Source: Anomaloglossus baeobatrachus | Taxonomy: Eukaryota; Chordata; Amphibia; Anura; Aromobatidae | Assembly: GCF_048569485.1 (NCBI RefSeq) | Contig: NC_134358.1 | Span: 552,257,809-552,321,808 of the forward strand | DNA length: 64,000 bases | Direction of reading: 5' to 3' | In this document: piece by piece, positions 42,382 through 54,764 of the stretch | Layout of the letters: every line of letters begins with the position of its first letter | How positions within the stretch are numbered: the first letter of the stretch is position 1 | The notes under the pieces: generated by a model | What the model was told of the DNA's origin: nothing | The model's input: the letters and a program-made list of their open reading frames with translations, nothing else | Database searches by the model: none | Made by a program: the position numbers and the translations under genes

Positions 42382-45300
42382 TTGCATTTTTCCCTTTTTT
42401 TCCCCCCTAAATTCTTATTTGTAAACCTTATCCTCACCATGTTCACCTATGCCCTCACACTCTTTGCTCCTCTCCTCCTCACTCTCCTTCGCTATCCCCA
42501 CACCCTAGCACTGTCCAAACAATTATTTATCTCCCCTTCCCTCTTACCTCCCCACCTGTCCTCATCTGCTGACCTGCTCCTAAATCTCAGGTCTCTCTTA
42601 ATATCACGCAGACCATGCCGTCCACTCTCCTTCTCCCACCTGCCCTCCCTTTCTCTACTTCTTCTTACTGCTGGTGACATATCTCCCAATCCTGGCCCCC
42701 CACAGATGGGACACTGCTCTCTACCACCCCCCTATCGCTCCCCACCAACTAGTAACTCATGCAACCTCTCCAATATAAAATTCATTCCCCTCTCACCCAC
42801 TCCGCCGCCCCCTCTCTCTGGAGCGCTCTGGAATGCCCGTTCTGTCTGTAATAAACTGTACATCATTCACGACCTCTTTACCTCCAGCAATTTATCCTTC
42901 CTGGGCCTCTCTGAAACATGGCTGACACCCTCTGACACTGCCTCCCCTGCTGCGCTGTGCTACGGTGGCCTTCACTTCTCCCACACTCCTCGCCCTGGCA
43001 ATAGACAGGGCGGAGGAGTGGGCCGCCTTCTCTCTAACAACTGCAGCTTCAACCCAATCCCACCTCTACCCTCCCTTGTCCTCCCTTCCTTTGAAGTGCA
43101 CTCTGTCCGCATCTATTCTCCCTCCAACCTCCAAGTGGCCGTCGTATACAGACCCCCGGGTCCAACCACTGCCTTTATCGACCAGTTCTCTGCCTGACTT
43201 CTACACTTTCTCTCTGCTGACATTCCCACTATTATCATGGGTGACCTCAACATCCCCACTGACACCTGCCAGTCAGCAGCCTCCAAACTCCTCTCCCTCG
43301 CTTCATCTTTTGGTCTAACTCAGTGGTCCGCCTCTGCCACCCATTAAGATGGACACACACTAGACCTTATCTTCACCCGTCTCTGCTCTCTATCTAACCT
43401 CACAACCTCCCCTCTCCCCTTATCTGACCACCATCTACTGACCTTCTCTGCCCTGTCCTCCTCACCTGCCCCTCCTGTCCAGCACGTATCACACCCTCGC
43501 AGAAACCTCGCACACGTCAACATACACACCCTTTCTGACTCTATCCTCCCACTGTCCTCCATATCTTCAGTGCACGACACAAACAGTGCCACCACTTTCT
43601 ACAACGCCACTCTCACATCAGCTATTGATTCAGTTGCTCCTCTTGTGCATGGCAGAGTGAGACGAATCAATAGACAGCCCTGGCACAACAGCCTCACTAA
43701 AAAACTGCGGCAAGTGTCTAGGGCTGCAGAGCGGCGCTGGAAGAAAACGCACTCCCAGGAAGACTTCACCACATTCAAAAATGCAATTCACACATTTCGC
43801 TTGGCCCTTACCTCTGCTAAACAGGATTACTTCAGAAACCTCATATCCTCTTTAACACACAACCCCAAGCAGCTATTTAATACTTTTAACTCCCTCCTTC
43901 GCCTACCGCTGCCCCCTCCAACCTCCCTCATCTCCGCAGAAGAATTTGCTACACATTTCAAAGAAAAGATCGACCAAACCACACAAATCTTTTCTGCTCA
44001 ACCACCACAACCCCTTCATATAACAGACCACTGCCCCTCCCCCATAAACTTCTCCCCACCATCACCGAAGGAGAGCTTGCACATCTTCTCTCAAAGTGCA
44101 CCTCACCACCTGCACACTTGACCCCATGCCATCCCACCTCCTCCCCAACCTCACCACTATCCTTATTCCCGCCTTAACCCATCTCTTCGACCTATCTTTA
44201 ACAACTGGTACCTTCCCTTCTGCCTTTAAACATGCAACAGTCACACCCATCCTAAAGAAACCTTCCCTCGACCCAACCTCTACTAACAGCTATCGCCCCA
44301 TATCACTACTCCAGTTCACCTCAAAACTCCTTGAACAGCACGTCCATGCTGAAATTTCCTCCCACCTCTCCTCTAACTCTCACTTTGACAACCTACAGTC
44401 CGGCTTCCGTCCACATCATTCCACTGAAACTGCACTGACTAAAATCACGAATGACTTACTTACTGCCAAAGCTAACAACCACTTCTCGATACTCCTACTT
44501 CAAGACCTGTCCTCAGCCTTTGACACTGTCGACCACTCCCTCCTACTACAGATCCTCTCTTCCCTTGGTGTCAGAGACCTCGCCCTCTCTTGGATCTCTT
44601 CATACCTCTCCAACCGCACTTTCAGTGTCTCCCACTCCCACACAACCTCTTCATCCCGTTCTCTCTCTGTTGGCGTCCCTCAAGGCTCTGTCCGGGGACC
44701 CTTACTCTTTTCCATCTATACATTTGGCCTGGGACAACTCAAAGTCCCATGGCTTCCAGTACCACCTATATGGCGATGACACTCAGATCTACCTCTCTGG
44801 TCCAGATGTCACTTCTCTGCTGTCCAGAATCCCGGAGTGCCTATCGGCTATATCTTCCTTCTTTTCCTCTCGCTTCCTAAAGCTCAATGTGGCCAAAACT
44901 GAACTAATCATCTTTCCTCCGTCTCCCCTACACTCTCCACCTGATCTAGTTATTACAATAAATAACATCCCGCTCTCCCCAGCACCCAAAGTTCGCTGCC
45001 TCGGAGTGACCTTTGACTCTGCCTTGTCCTTCATACCACACATCCAATCCCTCACCACCTCCTGCAGACTTCAACTCAAAAATATTTCCAGAATCCGTTT
45101 TTTCCTCAATTCTCAATCTACAAAAATGCTAGTGCATGCTCTCACAATCTCCCGCCTTGACTACTGCAACATCCTCCTCTGTGGTCTCCCTGCTTACACG
45201 CTAGCCCCTCTCCAGTCCATCCTTAATTCTGCTGCCCGACTGATCCACCTCTCTCCTCAATACCACCCCGCTTCTCCTCTCTGCAAATCCCTCCATTGGC

Positions 45301-45569
45301 TCCCAATCTTCCATCGTATCCAATTAAAACTACTAACCCTGACCTACAAAGCCATCCATAATCTGTCTCCTCCGTATATCTCTGAACTACTCTCACACTA
45401 CACTCCAAAACGTAATCTCCGGTCCTCCCAAGATCTCCTCTCCTCCTCTCTCATTTGCTCCTCACCCAACTACCTCCAAGACTTCTCCCGAGAATCCCAG
45501 TCCCCTGGAACTCGCTGCCTCAACACGTCAGACTATCTACTACAGTTGCAAACTTCAAACGGAACCTAA
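42382..45569 (+). pseudogene. L2 endonuclease-reverse transcriptase gene, broken
   Basis: Part one (42382-43197) has a Pro/Leu-rich N-terminal region ending LLLLTAGDISPNPGP (near codon 105), then endonuclease motifs LWNARSVCNK, LGLSETWL and VAVVYRPPG. After a stop at 43195 the same frame continues with IIMGDLNIP, has another stop near 43346 and then SDHHLLTF, and stays open from 43570 to 44121. A frameshift near 44090 moves to the frame with [32 protein letters not shown] and [14 protein letters not shown] (44096-44779). A second near 44725 leads to the catalytic YGDDTQIYL and the rest (to 45569). So there are at least two stops and two frameshifts; the element cannot move on its own. Confidence 0.9.
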
Positions 45570-45612
45570 AAACTCATCTGTTCAGAAATGCCTATAGTCT
45601 TCAATGACCCCA

Positions 45613-45735
45613 CTGCCCCACCACCGCGCGGAGCCACCGCCCCACCACCGTGCGGAGCTGCCGCCCTACCACCGTGCAGAGCTGCCGCCCCACCACCGGG
45701 CGGAGCTGCCGCCCCACCACCGTGCAGAGCTGACG
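45613..45735 (+). repeat. 24-bp repeat in the L2 3' untranslated part, 5 copies
   Basis: Units read CCACCACCGTGCGGAGCTGC then CGCC, differing by single bases. Confidence 0.85.
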
Positions 45736-45929
45736 CCCAACCTACACCCCACCTACTGTCTCCTCCCCAAAATCCTTTAGAATGTAAGCCTGCAAGGGCA
45801 GGGCCCTCTTCCCTCTGTACTAGTCTGTCTATTGTAACTTGTATATGTGTTCTGTATGTAACCCCCTTCTCATGTACAGCTCCATGGAATCAATGGTGTT
45901 CTATAAATAAGTAATAATAATAATAATAA

Positions 45930-46810
45930 TAACAGGGGCAGTATTATAGTAGTTATATTCTTGTACATAGGAGGCAGTATTATAGTAATTATATTCTTGT
46001 ACATAGGAGGCAGTATTATAGTAGTTATATTCTTGTACATAGGAGGCAGTATTATAGTAATTATATTCTTGTACATAGGAGGCAGTATTATAGTAGTTAT
46101 ATTCTTGTACATAGGAGGCAGTATTATAGTAATTATATTCTTGTACATAGGAGGCAGTATTATAGTAATTATATTCTTGTACATAGGGGCAGTATTATAG
46201 TAGTTATATTCTTGTATATAGGAGGCAGTATTATAGTAATTATATTCTTGTACATAGGGGGCAGTATTATAGTAGTTATATTCTTGTACATAGGAGCAGT
46301 ATTATAGTAGTTATATTCTTGTACATAGGGGCAGTATTATAGTAGTTATATTCTTGTACATAGGAGCAGTATTATAGTAGTTATATTCTTGTACATAGGG
46401 GCAGTATTATAGTAGTTATATTCTTGTATATAGAGGGCAGTATTATAGTAGTTATATTCTTGTACATAAGTGGCAGTATTATAGTAGTTATATTCTTGTA
46501 TATAGAGGGCAGTATTATAGTAGTTATATTCTTGTACATAGGGGGCAGTATTATAGTAGTTATATTCTTGCATATAGGGGCAGTATTATAGTAGTTATAT
46601 TCTTGTATATAGAGGGCAGTATTATAGTAGTTATATTCTTGTATATAGGGGCAGTATTATAGTAGTTATATTCTTGTATATAGGGGCAGTATTATAGTAG
46701 TTATATTCTTGTATATAGGGGGCAGTATTATAGTAGTTATATTCTTGTACATAGGTGGCAGTATTATAGCAGTTATATTCTTGTACATATGGGCAGTATT
46801 ATAGTTATAT

Positions 46811-46814
<4 letters not shown>
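45930..46814. repeat. 33-36-bp minisatellite, about 25 copies
   Basis: Units contain GGCAGTATTATAGTAGTTAT then ATTCTTGTACATAGG. Spacing is 36 with AGGAGG and 33-34 with AGGGG. It starts directly after the L2 tail. Stray units also occur near 40940. Confidence 0.93.

Positions 46815-46867
<53 letters not shown>
46815..46867. repeat. TA dinucleotide microsatellite
   Basis: An uninterrupted TA tract of about 50 bases at the end of the minisatellite; likely length-variable. Confidence 0.95.
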
Positions 46868-46869
<2 letters not shown>

Positions 46870-47292
46870 ATTCTACAGTAACTTCAAATTTTGTGTTATT
46901 ATAAAAATAAGTGTTTTTATTACATATGATATAAGTTGATATGAGATTTCACACAATAGAATTTTTTTTCCATTTCTTTATCCTTTAAAGGCCATATCAG
47001 TTATAATCTTTTTTTCCAGGTTTTCATCCTTCAGATGCTTCACAGCGCGGTTCACCTTCCTCATCTTCGGACGTGACGCGTCTTAATCGTCTTTAGACAT
47101 TACAGTTGATGTCATTTAGTGCAATGATTGATGCAGATTGATGAAAGCAAAGAGAAAAGCCGCCTGGTCATTATAATCCATCACGTTCTATGTCTTCACT
47201 TTATTTCATGACAAGACTTCACAAATTGAACTTTTCATTATCGTACATTAAAGTATTGAGAACAATAAATCTTATTATAAGTTTAAAATATA
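46868..47292. other. non-coding sequence downstream of a host exon
   Basis: AT-rich. It lies just 3' (on the minus strand) of the likely polyadenylation signal of the host exon. No repeat was recognised. Confidence 0.4.
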
Positions 47293-47298
47293 TTTATT
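47293..47298 (-). promoter_or_regulatory. polyadenylation signal AATAAA
   Basis: Minus-strand AATAAA about 20 bases after the TGA stop of the last exon, giving a very short 3' untranslated region if used. A second possible signal further on was not assessed. Confidence 0.55.
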
Positions 47299-47317
47299 TT
47301 TTCTGGCCATAGAAGTG

Positions 47318-47521
47318 TCACGTCTTCTGCCCGGAATCTTCCACCACATCAAACTGCGTCTTGGACTTTGTGGCTTCTTGCATAAGTTCATGTAATTGTC
47401 CGATCTGCTCCGCATTGAACCAGTCCAGTTTATCTTGTGTCAGAGGAACGCCGTAGCGTCTGTCGTTCTCCGAATGTTGGATTCCGTGCTTGGCTTGCTC
47501 CCATAGCATCGCGGCATAGCC
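47318..47521 (-). CDS. last coding exon of an unidentified host gene
   Basis: The only convincing host coding sequence here. The minus-strand exon begins after a splice acceptor (TTGTATTCTCCAG, AG at 47523-47522) with GGC in phase 0 and runs 67 codons to TGA at 47320-47318. The peptide begins GYAAMLWEQAKHGIQHSEND, continues with PLTQDKLDWFNAEQIGQLHE and ends FDVVEDSGQKT. It has balanced, non-repetitive composition and looks helical and soluble; there is no membrane segment. Frame extension upstream of the acceptor into CYFLCSAFGF is intron translation. I do not recognise the protein family. Upstream exons must lie beyond 52522 on this strand and were not found. A 28-bp minisatellite fills the adjoining intron. 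Confidence 0.7.
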   Translation of the reverse strand, partial: GYAAMLWEQAKHGIQHSENDRRYGVPLTQDKLDWFNAEQIGQLHELMQEATKSKTQFDVVEDSGQKT

Positions 47522-47756
47522 CTGGAGAATACAAGAGAGGACACATGATGGTACAAAGCCAAAAGCAGAACACAAAAAATAGCATGACAAACAAAAATAT
47601 GGAGACGACTACTCAAGTAACCCCAAAGTTTTGGTTTTCAGCAGGTTTTTACTACGTAATCTGACAGCAGCAAGATGTAGGGGCAGAGACCCTGATTCCA
47701 ACGATGTAACGCTTAGTTTACTGGGTACAGCAGTTGTGATAAAAATCACAGTTTTC

Positions 47757-50700
47757 TATGCTGCCTATATCACTGATTGTGTATAACCCTGCCTATATCA
47801 CTGATTGTGTATAACCCTGCCTATATCACTGATTGTGTATAACCCTGCCTATATCACTGATTGTGTATAACCCTGCCCATATTACTGAATGTGTATAACC
47901 CTGCCTATATCACTGATTGTGTATAACCCTGCCTATATCACTGATTGTGTATAACCCTGCCCATATCACTGATTGTGTATAACCCTGCCCATATTACTGA
48001 ATGTGTATAACCCTGCCTATATCACTGATTGTGTATAACCCTGCCTATATCACTGATTGTGTATAACCCTGCCTATATCACTGATTGTGTATAACCCTGC
48101 CTATATCACTGATTGTGTATAACCCTGCCTATATCACTGATTGTGTATAACCCTGCCCATATTACTGATTGTGTATATCCCTGCCTATATCACTGATTGT
48201 GCATAACCCTGCCTATATTACTGATTGTGTATAACCATGCCTATATCACTGATTGTGTATAACCCTGACCATATTACTGATTGTGTATAACCCTGCCCAT
48301 ATTACTGATTGTGTATAACCCTGCCCATATTACTGATTGTGTATAACCCTGACCATATTACTGATTGTGTATAACCCTGCCCATATTACTGATTGTGTAT
48401 AACCCTGCCCATATTACTGATTGTGTATAACCCTGCCCATATTACTGATTGTGTATAACCCTGCCCACACCACTGATTGTGTATAACCCTGCCGGTATCA
48501 CTGATTGTGTATAACCCTGCCCATATCACTGATTGTGTATAACCCTGCCCATATTACTGATTGTGTATAACCCTGCCCACACCACTGATTGTGTATAACC
48601 CTGCCGGTATCACTGATTGTGTATAACCCTGCCTATATCACTGATTGTGTATAACCCTGCCTATATCACTGATTGTGTATAACACTGCCCATATTACTGA
48701 TTGTGTATAACCCTGCCCATATCACTGATTGTGTATAACCCTGCCCATATTACTGATTGTGTATAACCCTGCCCATATCACTGATTGTGTATAACCCTGC
48801 CCATATCACTGATTGTGTATAACCCTGCCCATATCACTGATTGTGTATAACACTGCCTATATTACTGATTGTGTATAACACTGCCCATATCACTGATTGT
48901 GTATAACCCTGCCCATATCACTGATTGTGTATAACCCTGCCCATATCACTGATTGTGTATAACCCTGCCCATATCACTGATTGTGTATAACACTGCCTAT
49001 ATTACTGATTGTGTATAACACTGCCCATATCACTGATTGTGTATAACCCTGCCCATATCACTGATTGTGTATAACACTGCCTATATTACTGATTGTGTAT
49101 AACACTGCCCATATCACTGATTGTGTATAACCCTGCCCATATCACTGATTGTGTATAACCCTGCCCATATCACTGATTGTGTATAACACTGCCTATATTA
49201 CTGATTGTGTATAACACTGCCCATATCACTGATTGTGTATAACCCTGCCTATATCACTGATTGTGTATAACCCTGCCCATATCACTGATTATGTATAACC
49301 CTGCCGATATCACTGATTGTGTATAACCCTGCCTATATCACTGATTGTGTATAACCCTGGCTATATCACTGATTGTGTATAACCCTGCCCATATTACTGA
49401 TTGTGTATAACCCTGCCCATATCACTGATTGTGTATAACCCTGCCCATATCACTGATTGTGTATAACCCTGCCCATATCACTGATTGTGTATAACCCTGC
49501 CCATATCACTGATTGTGTATAACCCTGCCCATATCACTGATTGTGTATAACACTGCCTATATTACTGATTGTGTATAACACTGCCCATATCACTGATTGT
49601 GTATAACCCTGCCCATATCACTGATTGTGTATAACCCTGCCCATATCACTGATTGTGTATAACCCTGCCCATATCACTGATTGTGTATAACACTGCCTAT
49701 ATTACTGATTGTGTATAACACTGCCCATATCACTGATTGAGTATAACCCGGCCTATATCACTGATTGTGTATAACCCTGCCCATATCACTGATTATGTAT
49801 AACCCTGCCGATATCACTGATTGTGTATAACCCTGCCTATATCACTGATTGTGTATAACCCTGGCTATATCACTGATTATGTATAACCCTGGCTATATCA
49901 CTGATTGTGTATAACCCTGCCCATATTACTGATTGTGTATAACCCTGCCTATATCACTGATTGTGTATAACCCTGGCTATATCACTGATTGTGTATAACC
50001 CTGCCTATATCACTGATTGTGTATAACCCTGCCTATATCACTGATTGTGTATAACCCTGGCTATATCACTGATTGTGTATAACCCTGCCTATATCACTGA
50101 TTGTGTATAACCCTGCCTATATCACTGATTGTGTATAACCCTGCCCATATCACTGATTATGTATAACCCTGCCGATATCACTGATTGTGTATAACCCTGC
50201 CTATATCACTGATTGTGTATAACCCTGGCTATATCACTGATTGTGTATAACCCTGCCCATATCACTGATTGTGTATAACCCTGCCCATATCACTGATTGT
50301 GTATAACCCTGCCCATATCACTGATTGTGTATAACCCTGCCCATATCACTGATTGTGTATAACACTGCCTATATTACTGATTGTGTATAACACTGCCCAT
50401 ATCACTGATTGTGTATAACCCTGCCCATATCACTGATTGTGTATAACCCTGCCCATATCACTGATTGTGTATAACCCTGCCCATATCACTGATTGTGTAT
50501 AACACTGCCTATATTACTGATTGTGTATAACACTGCCCATATCACTGATTGAGTATAACCCGGCCTATATCACTGATTGTGTATAACCCTGCCCATATCA
50601 CTGATTATGTATAACCCTGCCGATATCACTGATTGTGTATAACCCTGCCTATATCACTGATTGTGTATAACCCTGGCTATATCACTGATTATGTATAACC

Positions 50701-52522
50701 CTGGCTATATCACTGATTGTGTATAACCCTGCCCATATTACTGATTGTGTATAACCCTGCCTATATCACTGATTGTGTATAACCCTGGCTATATCACTGA
50801 TTGTGTATAACCCTGCCTATATCACTGATTGTGTATAACCCTGCCTATATCACTGATTGTGTATAACCCTGGCTATATCACTGATTGTGTATAACCCTGC
50901 CTATATCACTGATTGTGTATAACCCTGCCTATATCACTGATTGTGTATAACCCTGCCCATATCACTGATTATGTATAACCCTGCCGATATCACTGATTGT
51001 GTATAACCCTGCCTATATCACTGATTGTGTATAACCCTGGCTATATCACTGATTGTGTATAACCCTGCCCATATTACTGATTGTGTATAACCCTGCCTAT
51101 ATCACTGATTGTGTATAACCCTGGCTATATCACTGATTGTGTATAACCCTGCCCGTATCACTGATTGTGTATAACCCTGCCTATATTACTGATTGTGTAT
51201 AACACTGCCCATATCACTGATTGTGTATAACCCTGCCTATATTACTGATTGTGTATAACCCTGCCCATATCACTGATTGTGTATAACCCTGCCTATATCA
51301 CTGATTGTGTATAACCCTGCCTATATTACTGATTGTGTATAACCCTGCTCATATCACTGATGGTGTATAACCCTGCCTATATTACTGATTGTGTATAACC
51401 CTGCTCATATTACTGATTGTGTATAACCCTGCCCATATCACTGATTGTGTATAACCCTGCCTATATTACTGATTGTGTATAACACTGCCCATATCACTGA
51501 TTGTGTATAACACTGCCCATATCACTGATTGTGTATAACCCTGCCCATATCACTGATTGTGTATAACACTGCCCATATTACTGATTGTGTATAACCCTGC
51601 CTATATTACTGATTGTGTATAACCCTGCCCATATCACTGATTGTGTATAACCCTGCCTATATTACTGATTGTGTATAACCCTGCCCATATCACTGATTGT
51701 GTATAACACTGCCCATATCACTGATTGTGTATAACCCTGCCCATATCACTGATTGTGTAGAACACTGCCCATATTACTGATTGTGTATAACCCTGCCTAT
51801 ATTACTGATTGTGTATAACACTGCCCATATCACTGATTGTGTATAACCCTGCCTATATTACTGATTGTGTATAACCCTGCCCATATTACTGATTGTGTAT
51901 AACCCTGGCTATATCACTGATTGTGTATAACCCTGCCCATATCACTGATTGTGTATAACACTGCCCATATCACTGATTGTGTATAACCCTGCCTATATTA
52001 CTGATTGTGTATAACCCTGCCCATATCACTGATTGTGTATAACACTGCCCATATTACTGATTGTGTATAACCCTGCCCATATCACTGATTGTGTATAACC
52101 CTGCCTATATTACTGATTGTGTATAACCCTGCCCATATCACTGATTGTGTATAACCCTGCCCATATTACTGATTGTGTATAACCCTGCCCATATCACTGA
52201 TTGTGTATAACCCTGCCCATATTACTGATTGTGTATAACCCTGCCTATATCACTGATTGTGTATAACACTGCCCATATCACTGATTGTGTATAACACTGC
52301 CCATATCACTGATTGTGTATAACCCTGCCCATATCACGGATTGTGTATAACACTGCCCATATCACTGATTGTGTATAACCCTGCCCATATCACTGATTGT
52401 GTATAACACTGCCCATATCACTGATTGTGTATAACCCTGCCCATATTACTGATTGTGTATAACCCTGCCCATATCACTGATTGTGTATAACACTGCCTAT
52501 ATCACTGATGGTGTATAACCCA
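47757..52522. repeat. 28-bp minisatellite, about 170 units, with higher-order duplication
   Basis: Period 28 (CACTGATTGT at 47771 and 47799). Units read ATATCACTGATTGTGTATAA then CCCTGCCT. Variants are CCCATATTACTG, CACTGCC, GGCTATATC and GATTATGTATAA. The rare sequence GAGTATAACCCGG occurs near 49739 and 50551, 812 bases (29 units) apart, with the same order of variants after it, so at least one 812-base block was duplicated as a whole. Confidence 0.96.
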
Positions 52523-52595
52523 GCCAACACCAATGTCTGGCAGCTTTCTGTGTACTTTGTATAACGACAGAAAGCTGCTAATCAGTGGTGGGGTG
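52523..52595. other. short hairpin beside the 28-bp array
   Basis: GGCAGCTTTCTGT (52539) and ACAGAAAGCTGC (52568) are inverted copies around a 15-base loop. Function unknown. Confidence 0.5.
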
Positions 52596-52745
52596 TGAAT
52601 AATAAAGTTTATTTTTATACCAACATATTTCACAGCACTTGACAATCAGGTGGGGGCTTGTACAGACAAAACAAAACAAAATAGCACATAATTCAGCAGC
52701 TACAGTAGGAATGAGGGCCCTGCTCGAACGCAATCTATGGGTCTG
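52596..52745 (-). mobile_element. L2-type LINE or SINE 3' end
   Basis: On the minus strand: GCGTTCGAGCAGGGCCCTC, a diverged middle, then AAGTGCTGTGAAATATGTTG and AATAAACTTTATTATT. This matches L2-type 3' ends (compare the tail of the SINE at 39565 and the LINE ending at 45927). Confidence 0.65.
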
Positions 52746-53340
52746 GAGGCACGAGATAGCTAGCCCTGTAGTGATAATCTCCTGCTGATAAAACACTGAT
52801 CAGGATCTCATGCCCTACATCATGCTGCTCTTTTATTACATGGCAAAAACCTGCTGACAGATTCCCTTTAAAGGTTCCCATATTCTTTTTGATTGTTACC
52901 AAACTTTCCCACAGACATGCATGCTTGTGTTGGCAGAGCATGCATGTTTTCAATTGTGAGAGGGTAAAAAGGTACTGGCAGAAACTTTTAGCAATGGCAT
53001 CTTATCTCCAGGGAGAAAAAATAGAGATCAAGAGCTGACACTCATTTCCTCCATTATATCTATTAGGGAGGCCTCCATACATGTAGAGATGCTGGCTGGA
53101 CTAGCGGACTATTCTCTAATATGGCGCACACAGGTCAGAGGATGCCAGTACCGTCCGTCATTACTAGCTGCTAAACTGCTTGGACGCCAGACTGATCCAT
53201 TGTAGTAAATGAGAGATTTGTGCAGCGGCTGCTGAGGTTTTTAGCTCATAGAGCATTGTTCAGACTGGGTCACTTCTCAGCGGAGAGCAGGACGCGCTAT
53301 CTGCAGGATCACTGCCTCTGAAATGAATTACAGCAAAGAA
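52746..53340. other. non-coding; scattered old repeat pieces
   Basis: CCTGCTGACAGATTCCCTTTA near 52850 resembles the end of short repeats common in frogs. No gene was recognised. Confidence 0.3.
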
Positions 53341-53534
53341 GGGCAGTAGTTGTACATTGTCCAGGCCAAAAACTAGTACTCCAGCAGCATGCAGCTAAGC
53401 CCCCACTAAGTGGAGGCATCACAGGTGCAGGAGGAACAAATCACACACACACACATCCCCACACTTAGTGGGGGCTTAGCTGTATCCTGCTAGAGTAATA
53501 GTTTTTGGCCTGGGCGATAAACATCTACTGCCCA
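53341..53534. repeat. inverted repeat with ~75-base arms
   Basis: GGGCAGTAGTTGTACATTG (53341) to CCACTAAGTG pairs with the inverted segment at 53455-53534. The spacer includes a short CA tract. A further inverted copy of the left arm with its CA tract lies at 56268-56385, so the arms frame the nested element at 53795-56140. Confidence 0.75.
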
Positions 53535-54726
53535 TCTTTGCTGTAAGTAATGCTTAACTTTTGGAGGATTTTTATTTTTGTTGCTATTTTTATATTTAGT
53601 GTAGGGACCTACAAGCATGAGGTTCCCATGACGAGGGTTGTAGGCTTCCGTTTTATGGCCATAATACCAACTAAAACCTCATTTTTTTGTACAGGATACA
53701 TCCAGACCCCTTTCTGTTGGGCCTTGCATATTAGAGTTCCTGTCCCTGTATGGTGCACAGATGGAGTACGGCTTGGCAGCCTGTCTAATCTAAAGGGGGT
53801 GTTACACGCAGCGATATCGCTGGTGAAAGCACCCGCCCCCGTCATTTGTGCATCACGGGCAAATAGCTGCCCATGGCGCACAATATCGTTAGAAGCCGTC
53901 ACACGGACTTACCTGCTTAGTGACTTGGCTGTTGACGGCGAACCGCCTCCTTTCTAAGGGGGCGGTTTGTGCAGCGTCACTAAGCAGCCGCCCAATAGAA
54001 GCGGAGGGGCGGCGATGAGTGGGACGTAACATCCCGCCCACCTCCTTCCTTCCTCATTGCCGGCGGCCGCAGGTAAGCTGCAGTTCGTCGTTCCCGAGGT
54101 ATCACACGTAGCAATGTGTGCTGCCTCGGGAACGATGAAGAACCTGCGTGCTCAACAATAATGCAGCCACTGGTATGGTATATATTTTGAAGAATCTGAA
54201 TTACAGCAATAATACCTAAAATATAACTTTTAATAATTCCTCTAAAAATAGGGAAGGATCACCTTGCCTATGCATAAAATTAATTAGGTTGCAAGATCCT
54301 CCATATAAATCGGGGGACTGGCATACCCTGTAAACACGCAATGACACCTACATATAATTGGTGCTGGCAAAATAAACAGATTTAACTGAATTGGCCAGGA
54401 TTATTCACACAAACGCTCACTTTGATCCCATTCACAAATTAGTAGTGGCGTTAATCACTATAGTGACCATGACACCCACAGGTGTGTGACCAATATACTT
54501 CACATTCGGTTAAACAAATCAGCATTAACCAGGGATTCAAATAGCCAAGTTGTTAACCTGGTTATGTCTGATAGGGAACAATCTCACCCAATTGCTGGTG
54601 TCTTGTCTCCCAAAAATGATCAGTTCGTCCTCATATTCGGCGTTTCCAATAAAGACCCTCACCACACAGGTCCTGGACCCCTTATGAACGGACTAACTGT
54701 CCTCTCCCAGAATCTTCTTCTCCCTT

Positions 54727-54764
54727 CTCCCGACGCGTTTCCTATACATCATTCATCAGGGGAG
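54727..54764 (-). ncRNA. hammerhead-ribozyme-like motif, left arm
   Basis: The inverted copy of the motif at 55460-55497, read on the minus strand, with the same blocks (CUCCC, CUGAUGA, GAAAC, GUC, GGGAG). Confidence 0.6.

Larger units (their letters stand above)
42382..45927 (+). mobile_element. L2-clade LINE, nearly full length, inactive
   Basis: A plus-strand non-LTR retrotransposon with an endonuclease, a reverse transcriptase and a 3' tail. It ends GGTGTTCTATAAATAAGTAA followed by an AATAAT microsatellite tail, the usual L2-type 3' end. The 3' untranslated part holds five copies of a 24-base GC-rich repeat (45613-45735). The L2 assignment rests on motifs such as DYCNILLCGLP, NSAARLI and HWLPIFHRIQLKLLTLTYKA. 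Confidence 0.92.

Noticed and set aside
47757-52522. CRISPR-like look of arrays with 26-37-bp periods (also 8195-9325, 11272-15012, 30250-30605, 36126-37055)
   Set aside because: The units are head-to-tail without unique spacers, no cas genes are present and the genome is a vertebrate; these are minisatellites.
53609-53902. 97-codon minus-strand frame with a protein-like end
   Set aside because: It runs from unique DNA across the border of the TTAA element at 53795, so it mixes two unrelated sequences.
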